DNA from: Hermodice carunculata
Taxonomy: Eukaryota > Annelida > Polychaeta > Eunicida > Amphinomidae
Direction of reading: 5' to 3'
NCBI GenBank assembly: GCA_964020975.1
Contig: OZ026630.1
Location: 21,263,588-21,327,587, forward strand
Length of the DNA stretch: 64,000 nt
Positions 23,640 to 35,300 of the stretch are shown here, piece after piece. Both the position numbers and the translations under genes were made by a program. The notes below the pieces were generated by a model. That model did not search any database, was not told the origin of the DNA, and worked only from the letters and a program-made list of their open reading frames with translations. How positions within the stretch are numbered: the stretch's first letter is position 1; each line of letters begins with the position of its first letter.

Positions 23640-24935
23640 AGCCCAGCTGACTGACAAACTGGGCTTATAGGATGGTCAGTCCTTGATCCATCGGTCAACA
23701 GTTGAGATTTTCTACTTGTTTTCCAAAACTGTAAGCCAGATCCACTTCAAACTTGATAGCAATGTATTTTGAAGATTTGTTAATTTTTTGGCAAAATAGT
23801 GAAAAAGGCTTTTCCAAAACCACCTTGCCAATTACTTTGAAACTGCATAGGGACACTTCTGGGGACAGGTAGACCGTAATTGTTGAACAGGTGGTGCTGT
23901 GATTTTTTTTCACTAACTTTAAGTGAATTTTTATGTGTCAGAGCTATTTTGAATTCTCTATAAGTGTGTCTCAGATAGTTCCTAAACTTTGTAGAAATGT
24001 AACTTGTGGGATGGTTAAACTAAGTTGTTCATTAGGTGGTGATGGCCCAGATTCCTGATTTTTAGCTCCGCTGACTAGTCAGCTGAGCTTATGTGGTGGT
24101 TAGGCATCCATCATCATCCACAATTCACGTTTTTCAACTTCTCCAAAACCAATGGCCAGATTCACCTCAGACTCGTGGGAATGTACCTTGGGTGGGACTT
24201 GATCAAGTGATCATGCTCCAATGTTTTGATTTTTAATGATTTTTTGTTGTTCTTTTTCTTGGCAAATCTCAAAAAATCTTCTCTGAAACTGCTCACCCAG
24301 TTGCTTTGATACCACACAGGAACATTCCTTGGGACTCCTAGTTGGTAATTGTTTACCAGGTGGCACTGCAATTTTTAACTCAGCTTACTTGCTAGTCAGA
24401 CTGAGGTTTTAGGGGGCTCAGTTGTCCGACTCAGAAATACTTCTAAATGCCGTATGCTCTCAGCTAAAGCTCATTACCAGTCTATTCAGTTGCAACGTTG
24501 ATTTTGTTGGACAAGCTTAGGTCAGCTGAGCACGGGCTGTTTGTGAAGCCCTCCAGTCAAGCATTTTTGTGTGTATCTTTGCTGACTTGTCAGTCAGCTG
24601 ATCTAATAGGATGGTCAGTTGTCTGTCCATCCATCCACAATTAATATTTTTTTATTTCCTCTCCAAAGCCATAATCCAAATTCACTTGAAACTTGGTGGG
24701 GATGTACCTTGGGTAAGTCTCCACCAAGTTTGTTCAAATGGTCATGGTCCAGTAATTTTTGGATTTCTTATGATTTTTTTAGGGGGGGGGGAGAGGCATT
24801 TTTTTTTTTTTTTTCTTCAAAATCTTAAAAAATCTTCTTTAAAACCATCTAGCCATTTGCTTCCAAATTGCATTGGAACACTTCTGAGAGTCCCTAGACC
24901 TTTTATTGTTCACCAGTTGGCACTGTGATTTGCTG
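23640..24935. repeat. Three tandem copies of a hairpin-headed dispersed repeat
   Basis: Copies begin near 23640, 24058 and 24578. Each opens with a GCTGACT/AGTCAGC-type inverted repeat (for example AGCCCAGCTGACTGACAAAC followed by TGGGCT), then a block about compensating for two-base paired wording: CTTCTCCAAAACC-like, CCACTTCAAACTTG-like, AATGTACCTTGG-like, CCAGTTGCTTTGAA-like, and ends GTTCACCAGGTGGCACTG-like. Internal T and G runs have expanded differently in each copy. Related single copies lie at 15870-16400 and 27630-27890. No coding capacity. Confidence 0.75.
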
Positions 24936-25036
24936 TCGGTTCGGGTCATGTTTTTCTACATAAGTGTATCATACTAGAGACGCTTGTCGGTAAACTTTTG
25001 CTCTTTGGCGTGATACTGTCCCCATTTTTCAAGTGA

Positions 25037-25610
25037 GCCCAATATAACTCGCATGACGTATATAGTGTATGAAAATCTACGTCCCTTTCGATATTGGTGG
25101 TGCCACCTACAATATTATGCAATGTTGGGGTCAAAATGTGAAAATCTTGTGATCACTCTAGCATCTTTGATTTTCGGCGGATCTTCACAAAATTTGGTGG
25201 GATTGTGGGGGAGGTCAAAGTCTGTTGCTAATGATACTATTGGCGCCACCTATAATTTGATGGAAATTATGAGCCAAAATGTATTTGAAGATTCTGTATC
25301 TGGATAAGTAATTGGATTATATTTGACAAATTTTTAGGATATATAGACCATGTGCAATGATAAAATGTTATATAATATCAGTGACCTTGACATATTTTGG
25401 TGAGATTACCATCATATCAAGTTTAAGATATATAATTACCATCATATCAAGTTTAAGATATATAATTTTGTTATGGCGGGATGTAGCTTGAACATCAATG
25501 GCAAAGAGAATTGAGCCTCCAGATCAAAATTGCACTTGATTACATTGTACATAAAACTGTACTTGGTGACGTACTTCTTGGGTCACTCTGACCCAATAAT
25601 TATGAAGTTT
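25037..25610 (+). repeat. Dispersed repeat of about 570 bp, copy A
   Basis: Shares block order with copy B at 29655: GTGTATGAAAATCTAC, GGTGGTGCCACCT, TCAAAATGTGAAAATCTTG, GCGCCACCTATAATT-like, AATGTTATATAA with ATCAGTGA, and ATGGCAAAGAGAAT with GAGCC. Same orientation and clearly diverged. It contains a perfect 30 bp tandem duplication at 25405-25464. Confidence 0.8.
25405..25464. repeat. Perfect 30 bp tandem duplication
   Basis: Two identical 30 bp units beginning ATTACCATCATATCAAGTTT at 25405 and 25435. Absent from the equivalent place in copy B (about 30030), so it arose after the copies separated. Confidence 0.95.
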
Positions 25611-25619
25611 GGCACTTGT

Positions 25620-28600
25620 CCAAATTTATTGTATAGGACTTACATTGCTGCAGAGGGGGGACAGTCACAGAATGGTATGAATTTTTTGTGGGATAAGTAT
25701 CAAAATATAATAATCCGTAGACCTTGTAGAACACAATGATTTGAGTGAATAAAGATGGGAGAGATTTTGACATTTTCCTCGTAGAAGAAAAAGGACACCC
25801 CTTCGTGCCATTATACAGCTTGCATGGCCAAATTACACAACCATGGTTTGTATATTCAGATTTTGCAAAATGATACGTGTTTCATGTGTGTTGCATAAAC
25901 AAATTTTGTAAATAAAACTGTAGTATGTACTAAATTATTTGAGCTGTTGAACTGTTCCTTGCGTCCATATATGTCTGTATGTTTGGTATCCACCTATTGA
26001 AAAATAGGGAGTTGGCAAAGGAGCTAGCCCAATAGAAAAGAATGAAACATACATGATTGGCATATATGCTAATGAGACTGTAATGAGATGTTTGCCAAGG
26101 AGAGACTGTGTTGCATTGTGAAAGTATCTTCTTGTTTTGCTTATTTTAAGACACATCATAAGACTGCGTAATCCTTCTAATACTGGGTATAGACAGCATA
26201 TATCCTTCTAATGCTGTGTGTAGCATAAATGTTGCTATAAACGAAATAAACCCTGCTGTAGGTCACGCACTTGTGGGAAAGCTATTGATGGGGGGCTTTT
26301 TTATGGGTTTTGCATATCAACATGACAAGGTCCAAAATAAGGTAAATTTCACTTAACATGACTCTCCCTAAAAGGGCATCACTTATGCAGAAAGTTGACG
26401 TCATTACGCTCATGTATGAATATATGTGGCTGCCAGAGTACGCTAAATCACATGGGCGATCAGCGAGATCAGGCATACTCCAGGGCATGATTTTCCGCTA
26501 TGTACGCCTATTTTTACCGGCCTTCGATCATGAATTTCATTCCTATTTTGTTCTGTCATACAGATTTGTTCCATTCAAATAGTTTGATAAAATTAAAAGA
26601 ACAAAATTTTGTATAAAATATCAATAAGGATGTGACACATCCGAGGCAGTGTTCAGCAAGACATCGTGTTGACACACTTCTGTAGCTCTCCGCTAATCTG
26701 CTGCGGCCACCCTGTGGTGACTGATCTGTGTATTTTCCTTGCCTTCTGTAAGGAGTTTTCACTCCTGCCTTACCTGTGCCTAGATTTGTTTGAAGACTTT
26801 TTGTGAAAATGTAACATCTTGGTCCAATAATCTTTGCGTGAATACGACTTGTTCTCCAACATTACAGACATGAGACCTGCCACATGGCATGGGAACGAGT
26901 TTGATTGGACATTTAGTGCCAGGTGATCAAAGCGGATTTATAATGAGGTAAAATGATGTCTCCATGTCCATTCTGGGCTATTTTGGGAGGAATACCCCAG
27001 GAATAATTTTTTTAGCTTGTTATATAGAAAGACGAAAATCAGGATTCTGGATAAAAGATTATGGCAGACAATGCAAAACATTGTGATGGCAAAGGTGCAA
27101 AGTTACTAAGTTTTTGGGTAAATTTTGCAGTCTTATCATTCAAACTGTTGCGAAAAACGGACAGTTGTTTGATTTTAATCCATTTAACAAGAATATACTT
27201 TTCTACTGCAAAATCAAAATAGGCCGAGCCATCCACAAGTATTTAAGTTTGTCAACAATAAAATGCCATAGGTTTCCAGTGAAGTGAACATTGTTATTGC
27301 AGGCCATAGGGAAGCTGCTGAAGGTTGGCTTGTGTTGCATGCGGCTCGAATCGAGAACGCTGGCAAACGATCTTCAAATACATGTCGGGTGTACTCCACA
27401 TCTGTGTGCTAGGGGTGTGCTGTTTACTGATATGCTCACATCAATAAGAAATATTCATATGTATGTCGGTGATGATGCCAAAGTTGCTTTTCTTACAATA
27501 TTTTGTTCAGTAATGAAGGACTGTGTACGATACCTTGGAAGATTATATTGTTTAATCCAGTTATTTGCTTGCATGCTAAGTTTGTTAGTACATGATGCAT
27601 CGACCATAGAGTTGACTGAATTTTAGGCATTGGGTTTTTTTACCTCCGTTTTCAATTTGGCATATGGCATCAAATGTACTTGGCCAGCAAGTGCCGATTC
27701 CATAGAGCTTAGCCCTTGTTAAGTGTTTTTTTATCCACTTTTAATTTTTGTGCACAATTTTGCATCTTTTCTTAAAAACTGTATTTTGGATTCTCATCTT
27801 TGTGGGAATGTACTTGGACCCAATCAGCACTATATCTGTTCACTACATGGTGCTGCTGGCATTTCCTGATTTTCAATGAATTATTGAAATGGGGCATTAG
27901 TGGTAAAGGTACATGTACAGGGTTTGATATATATCTGGTATAGCATCACAAAAAGCTATACAAAGTTAACTTAGTTGTGATGCAATCATTCATCTGCAGT
28001 GCAAATGTTGCAACACAAAATTTCTGCCTGAAAATGAGAATTTTAACAACGGGTTATGAAATGTTTGTTAATACCATCATTTTGTTTGATCATTGTGACA
28101 TAGCATCAGTTTAATAAATATATATTGAGTGATTTTGAAAGTTCCCAGGAGTCTACCCAAAGTTGAAGCATTCAGAGAAATGCCCACCAAAGTTAGTGGC
28201 AAGAAATGTCTCCAGTGGAGTTTCCAGACTTATCACTTGTGAATTTGGTCACACAGCCCTTACCATGCTCACACTCCACTGAAATGATTATTAGATGTTT
28301 GTAGGCCTCAAAAAGCAGATGTGGATTGAGAGGAAAACATACCAAATTCTTGTAAAGTTTACTGGAACTAGAAACTAAATGTTAGCATTGTAGTTTCACA
28401 AAAACAGTTGGATGTAATAAATTTTGAACACAGAACTAGACAGGGGTGAAAAGTCATTGTGAAAAGAAAGAAAAATATATATGCAGACTGCGACAATGGT
28501 GAAGCCTCAGTTTGATAAACATACAGCATGCTTGTTGATGATCTGTGACTTTAACATCCCAATAAAGATAGAGCATGACACATTATTGGAACAAGTAAGC

Positions 28601-29650
28601 AAAATTTATTGTTGTAGCTTGATTAAATTTTTGGATGGAACAATTCTGTAACACAGAACAAAACAGAAGTGAAAAGTCACGAGGCAAGAAAAAATAGGTA
28701 GACCGTTACATGGGGACAAGCTTCCGTCAGCTGTGTAGGCCTACTGGAATTCACACCAATAATGATTTAGATGTGTTGTACCTGTGTATGGCCTATGCAT
28801 AGATACATGTCAGTAATTAGAACGCTGTCCTAAATGTTGACTGATGTCAGTATATAAGACCACATATATCTTTTTATAAAAAAAATCCCACGCACTACTA
28901 CTTTTCTCAATTTGTATGAGCTTTCTCCCACTATCCAGTGGTCTCATTGCCGCTATGCATTTACCCTCCCCCCTACAACTTTTTGATGTCCCCCCTCCAC
29001 CCTCCCCAGCGTACCATTCTGCCTCACCCTTTCTCTGAGTGTTTGCCTTGTCAATGAAATATTGACCCGTTACTTCACAGTAATGCTACTACTTTCTTGT
29101 GACCTGTCCTTTTTTCAGGTGTATAGCTTTATTAATCCCTGTGAAATATTTACCCCTCCCTTGCTGTCATTGATCATTCTCTTGATTACTTTGGAGTCCC
29201 TGTTGGTTCACAATATTATAACAAATACGCATTTTCACTGCTTTCTCTTTCTATGCTACTAAGTTACCTCTCCCCTCCTCAATCCAGGTGAATTATTATG
29301 CCTGGTTTTCATGTGATAAGTTGAAAAGTTTTTAACATAGACCTTTCTTATTGCACATGGTTTTAATCCTACATAAGTTCTGAGACAATTTCAAAGATGG
29401 ATCACCTTGACTCAAATCCCAAGGTAAGGGGGGGGAGCATCTATCTATCAATCTCTGATTGCCTTTTAATTGTTTTTCAATAACTTGAACTTAACCAAAT
29501 TTGAACAAATAGACCATGTATGGAAAGCTGGATGCGGGGAGCACATTTTGAACACTAACAATTTTTTAATGTGAGTTTAATGTCAAGGTCAAATGGCCAA
29601 TTGGAATATAGGGGTCATCTCATGAAGGCGCTGCACCCGACAGTTTTTTA
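25620..29650. other. Intronic DNA with one decayed dispersed repeat, no gene seen
   Basis: A fragment of the hairpin-headed repeat lies at about 27630-27890 (GTGGGAATGTACTTGGACCC, GTTCACTACATGGTGCTGC). The 111-codon frame at 27291-27626 and the 74-codon frame at 26358-26582 have no recognisable domain. A C-rich pyrimidine stretch lies at 28965-29010. Confidence 0.5.
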
Positions 29651-29654
29651 GATA

Positions 29655-30310
29655 GGCCGATATATAACTTAAAGGACTTCTAAAGTGTATGAAAATCTAC
29701 ATTGACCTGTATGTGGGTGGTGCCACCTGTTGTATTATATAATATGCTCAAAATGTGAAAATCTTGCGACCAGTCCAACATCCTTAATTTTGGGTGGATT
29801 TTCATGACATTTGTTGAGATTATAGAAGGGGTCAAAATATCAGTTGTGAGTGATATCATAATAGTGGCACCACCTATAATTAGACGGATTATAAGTTAAA
29901 ATGTCTTGAAAAATACAAAATTCCATATCTCAAAGTATATTCGAGTTAGACTCGTAGGATGTGTAGATCAGGTTCAATACTAATATGTTATATAAGATCA
30001 GTGACTATGACCTGTTTCTGTTATGTTACCAGACCTGTTAAGTTGGAAGAGGTGATTTTGTAATGGTAGTGTCTAGCTTGGACATTAATGGCAAAGAGAA
30101 TAGAGCCCCCAGCTCAGAATTGCACTTACGTACAATGTATGTAAAAGTCTTGGTGAACTACATATTGGGTTGCCGTGACCCAATGATTGTGTGACCTTGA
30201 TCTATTTTTCAAGGTCACTAAGCATTCGAGAGGACACTTAATTTAATATCTTGAAGGGAATACATTCGAAAAAATGATTTTTTGATGATAGTGGTCAGCA
30301 GAGCATTAGG
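29655..30310 (+). repeat. Dispersed repeat, copy B, with a longer 3' end
   Basis: Matches copy A over about 550 bp, then continues through TGTGACCTTGA and TCAAGGTCACTAAGC to GCCCATGGACCTCTTGTTTG at about 30310. The extra 3' part carries a nuclear-receptor-like palindrome of the same kind as in the arrays at 3853 and 30690, which suggests common ancestry of their ends. Confidence 0.7.
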
Positions 30311-30689
30311 CCCATGGACCTCTTGTTTGAATATATACTGCAGGGGAAAACAGAAAAAGATGCCACTCCAATTGGATTAACATAGGCCACTCTTAAATAT
30401 GCCTTAACATGGAAAATATTGGAGTTGCATGGAATATTGTAACACCAATAGGATAGCTTGGGGTATGCCTGAGCAGTCACAGAGACAAAAAATGTCCTGA
30501 TAACAAGACAACAGCCAGAGAGGTGTGAAAAGTGTGTCTCGTATTGGGGTGCCTATGGGCTTTTTGTAAGGGGGCCATGGCACTACTGGGATCAGTGTGA
30601 ATCCACGATATGTACTCTTGCAAAAGTAGGTCACTAGGTCAGTTATCTGGTTCACAGTGGCTGTTTGATCCTTGTAGTTGTATGTTTAT

Positions 30690-31990
30690 GCCACCCTCCT
30701 ACCAGAGGGGGGACATACAGTAATTGCTTTTTCCGTGTGTGTCTGTGTGCTATTCGTGACCAGGCTATAATTTGCTTGCCCTTCGACCTACATAAATAAA
30801 ACTTTACACACAGGTGCATCTGGAGATAAGAGTGTGTCATGTGCCAAAAAGTCAGTCACCAGGTCAAGTATCTGAGTCACAGTAACATATTCTTGTAAAA
30901 TCGTGTCCGGGTTGTAATTCCTTAACTTCATTTCATCACTTCACACACACATATATCTTGACCTAAAGGTGTGTCATGAAACAAAACTGGTCAAGTATCT
31001 GGGTCACTATGATACAATCATGTAAAACTACATTACACTTCATGTCTGGGCTGTAATTCTGTTGTCCTTTGACTTAGAAACATGAAACTTTACACACCAA
31101 TGTATCTGAACACAAGGGTGTGTCATGCTTAAAAGTAGGTCACTAGGTAAAAAATTTGAGTCACAGTGACATGTCCTTGTAAAATCATGTCAGGGCTATA
31201 ATTCCTTTAATCTTCAATTTAGTTTCATGAAACTTCACATCTACATATATCTCGACCCAAAGTTTTTTTATAAAGTAAAACTAGATCACTGGGTCAAATA
31301 TCTGGGCCACTGGTATATCCTGTTTAAAATCGTGTTTGAACTGTAATTCCTTTACTCAGAAAGTTAGTTTCATAAAACTTCACACACACACATCTTGACC
31401 CAAAGGTGTGTCATAGAACAAAAGCAGGTCACTAGGTCAAGTATTATGTGTCCTTGCATCCGTCCGTCCACTGTTTGTGTTCGGGCTGTAATTCACTTGT
31501 TCTTGAACTTGGACATCTTGGCTTAAGAGTGTATCGTGTAACTAGTAGGTCACGTAGATGGGTCATAGTGCCATATTGGTATAAAATCATGTCCGGGCTG
31601 TAATTCCTTTACTATTTACTGTATAAGGACAAATTTTCCAGAGGTATTTATTTTCCTGATTTTTCCCAAGTTGTGCCATTTGTCAAAATAAAAACCAGGG
31701 AAAAACCCAAAATGGTCAATGCGCCCAGGAGATTGTCTAGAGCTTCGTGTTACCAATGGGTGATTCGGAAAAATAGAAGCAGGGAAATTTTGAATTTATG
31801 TGAATCAGAAAAAATTAATGTTTCGGAAAAAATGTGCTTATACGGTAACTTAGTTTAATGAAACTCCACGCACACACATATTTTAACCTAGAGGTGTGTC
31901 ATGAAACAATAGTAGGTCACGAGGTCATGTTTTTGGGTCACGGTGATACAATCAGGTAACATTACACTTCTTTTTGTTTCCACTGTAGAT
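30690..31990. repeat. Tandem array of about eight ~143 bp monomers
   Basis: GGGCTGTAATTCC-like blocks recur near 30768, 30908, 31048, 31193, 31338, 31485 and 31596. Each is followed by ATGAAACTTCACACACA-like, CTTGACCYAAAGGTGTGTCA-like and AGGTCACTAGGTCAAGTAT-like segments. The last full monomer is interrupted by a miniature element at 31617-31847, after which the monomer resumes (CTTAGTTTAATGAAACT). Diverged between units, so not recently amplified. Confidence 0.8.
31617..31847. mobile_element. TA-flanked miniature element nested in the array
   Basis: TACTGTATAAGGACAAATTT at 31617 is matched in reverse complement by the right end (TACCGTATAAGCACATTTTT), giving about 24 bp imperfect inverted repeats with TA at each outer edge, as for Tc1/mariner-type insertions. 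It splits a tandem monomer cleanly and so postdates the array. No transposase. Confidence 0.8.
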
Positions 31991-32287
31991 GACTACATTC
32001 ATTCCAAAATGAGACCTGTGATTAGCAAGGTTGTAAATGAAGCAAGGCAGGCATGAATCCAGCAATCTCTCATTGTATTTTAATTTGGTTAGTGATCACA
32101 AGATGGCAGTACTGTAGTCTCAACGACTGCTTCAGTTATCAGTGTTTGCTGTAGTGATCAAAAGGTAGCAGCACCTTGCTATCTCAACATAAGAATTGGC
32201 TTTGGATCAATCAAATGCTATCCATTGCTATACAGTAAAGGATAAGCACAACACCAGTAAAGGAGGACACCTAGCAGTCTCAACCAC

Positions 32288-32363
32288 TCAATGGACACAT
32301 AGCACCCAGCCCATGTCAAGTAAGGTTATTGGCACAGTCTTATTCCGACCAGGAAATGGTTAA
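32288..32363. mobile_element. Right half of a piggyBac-like miniature element
   Basis: ATAGCACCCAGCCCATGTCA, then CAGTCTTATTCCGACCAGG and AAATGGTTAA match the right half and terminus of the TTAA family (compare 14830-14875). The left half is missing or unrecognisable. Confidence 0.6.
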
Positions 32364-35300
32364 CCCTTTATAGTTTTTTGGGATCTTTTTGGTGGCCAAG
32401 GGGTCTCAAGGCATCCTTGCCTTTGTTCCTGGTTTAAAGTAGATTTATAATCTGTTCATTCAATAAGTGTTTCATTTTGGCAAACTTGTGTGACTCATAT
32501 AGGTAGACAACACACACTTAAAGAAGGTGTATATTGTTCTAGTATGTCACAGTATACATGTACTTGAAAAATGTAACTTGGTTTTGGGTTGAGAATTTGG
32601 AAGGCTTGTCTAACCCTCCAGGGAATGTTTAACGGCTAGAATCATGCATGACAATCTGCCACTCAAAACACATGATGTCCCTTCGCAAGTGTGAGTTGTA
32701 CTTTTTGTCTATGTTTTGCCTTCAATATATATATCATTCATTTGTTTTCCTTGTATTTATATTTTCCCAGCATGACCATACCAGAATGGCTTGTCATTTA
32801 AACTTTCTTTAAGAAATCAGAATGTTATTTGCTGTCCAGTCCTGTATGGAAGCATCTGGGCTGTAAGGAGTTTTTACTTGTCATAAGATCACCAACACCT
32901 ACTCATAAAAGTGGGTGGAGAACTTTTTACAGTTGGTATCTGAAATCCAGTATACACAACAAGAAGCAAAAGAAAAGTCATGAAGATCAAATTAGGATGA
33001 AAAAAGATGAGGACTTAACTTGAGTTTGAGCATTGCCCTGTGCTTTCTGTGCACTTCAGTTTTCATGAGGTGTCACTTCTGTTGTGCATGGCAGGACTGC
33101 AGGCAGTGAGGTCAGTTTATTTTAAGTGACCTCATGTTTGACCCCTGGTGGCATGCAGGGATAAGGTTCTGGGGAAGGAGGCTGTACATGTGGAACTTGG
33201 ACAGGTTTGTTGACACTGTAGCAGAAGACCTACTCATACTCAGCCTGATTTCTGGCCAGTTGCACCCTTCCACAGGGTTTCCCCAGAGGTCAACACTGAA
33301 CCAAGAAAAATTTCGAGTTCTGATGAGAAGAAGGGCAGTTCTTGTTCTTGTGTGTCAACAAATCTGGCCCAAATTCAACTAATGAAGAAACAGAAATGTT
33401 TCAACTTACTAGTAAGTCATACCACATGGTTGTACATGTAGTATTGATATAATTGGTACATCCCATAAGATGTTACTGATATCTTTTTACACTTAATTAT
33501 GTCGCATTAATCTAAAGCTATTTGAGAGTGGCACCACAGATCTGAGTGGATTAATGCATGTGGGACCAACAGATATTATGAATTAAAATGTCAACAAAGC
33601 AGTGAGCTGCTTTATGAAAGCCATATAAATTGTAGACTACAATTTAAATGCCAGCAGTGCTTTCAGATACATGTATTAAATATTTTATTCCTCTGAAACT
33701 AGACTGATGTAAAATCAGCATGCCACAGTGTAAATGACTGGTGTTAATAGTTTAAAAACAACAAGCATTCATGATGCCAGTCACGGGTGCTGCATACTTT
33801 GTTAATGCCCATCAAGTAAGAATCCTAATTAAAATATTGCTGTGAAGTGCACACAAGGATATATAAACGGTTTGATGGGACCTATGAACATTACATTGAT
33901 GAGCGTGGCATCCTATAGGAAATACATAAACTGCAAGACATACGCGTGAGGTGTGTCGAGTCATAACAAAGCTAACATATACAAGTTTACAGGCTGTTCA
34001 TACCTGTAAATGTACACAGGCACGCGACAAGCTTCTTTATGGATTTTGCCCAAGGGCTGCAAAGCCCAGTGGGTGTCATAGAACATACCTGTCAGTGGGG
34101 ACTGGGCACTTGGCTGTTTTGTAGAACAGAATACAATTAAAGGCTAGAATCAAAAGTCATCTCCGTGGAGTACAAACCGACTAGTGTTACTGGTATAGAA
34201 GGAGAAAAAGAAGAGGAGAAAGTGAAATTTGTGATTGGTTGCATTGTGCAGCAGGAGCTTGGACAGAGCAGGTAATGACTGACTTGCCAGTGTGCTGGCT
34301 GCCTGGGTTGTGGGTGAGCATGTCAGAGCTCCTTGTGGTGAAACAGGGTCAAAGCTCCTTGCAGCAACGCATGGTAAAAGTACATGCACATGTTGTGTAA
34401 CGGTCACACCTCTGTGCAATGTGGCTTTATTTCAGGCAGTTTCTTTCGGTTAATCTGACCTATAAAAAGGTCACTTGTGGCATGTCATGTTTTGAAGGGT
34501 GAATGTAACAGAAAATGGATTGAACATTTTGTGCAGATATTTACTGGATGGATTGTTTATTAATACTCTAACAGCAGAAAATCTCCACCTTTCTGTTGTC
34601 AAAGTTGATACAAATTCACACATGCTGTGAGCAGACTTCATCAAGTCATAACACAACCGCTGCAGAGTTTTTAATGATGCAGATATTGTAATCTGATTCA
34701 CTGCCGTTGAACTGTAAATACTCTAAGCTTCAACACTTCCAGTGAAAATGGATGCTGTTGTATGGGCCAGGCCCCAAACTGAGGTGGGATGGTCATAAAA
34801 CAATACAGTTGTTTCCCTGAATGGATTATGATTATGTGTGCCAGGTTTATATTATGTAATGAACGGCCGGACACCAATTGACATGGAAGAAAGCTTCCCT
34901 ATTGTAGCTGTAAAGGTAAAACGCCATTCAATCTTATCAGGCTACAGGAGTCGTTTATAGAGAACAAAGGAGCAGTGTCACATCGCAATAACTGGCTGAT
35001 CAGCCAAGCATCTCCCAAATAATCACCCAGCTTGCATAACACTTAAACAGCACTGGGTTAACATGTTGTACCATAATATATGTGGAACTTCATGTGAAGG
35101 GTCCATGTTGGGATGCAAGTCCAAAGCCAGCTATAATCTTTGAAATACTGATCACCTAAATTGGTCATGTTCAGGATGTAGAAATTGATTTATTCTAATT
35201 TTCTATGAGTCCTGTATCAGACAAAACTAACACACACTGATTACATTTTGATGAGCAGGCTCTCTTTCGTTATAATCACCTCATAAATGGGTCAACTTTG

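Noticed and set aside
31989-32029. Possible third E-protein exon (acceptor CACTGTAG, phase-compatible DDYIHSKMRPVISK)
   Set aside because: The frame and acceptor fit, but the donor GTTGTA is weak and the peptide lacks the Ser/Pro/Gly character of E proteins after MFSPPV. Not strong enough to call.
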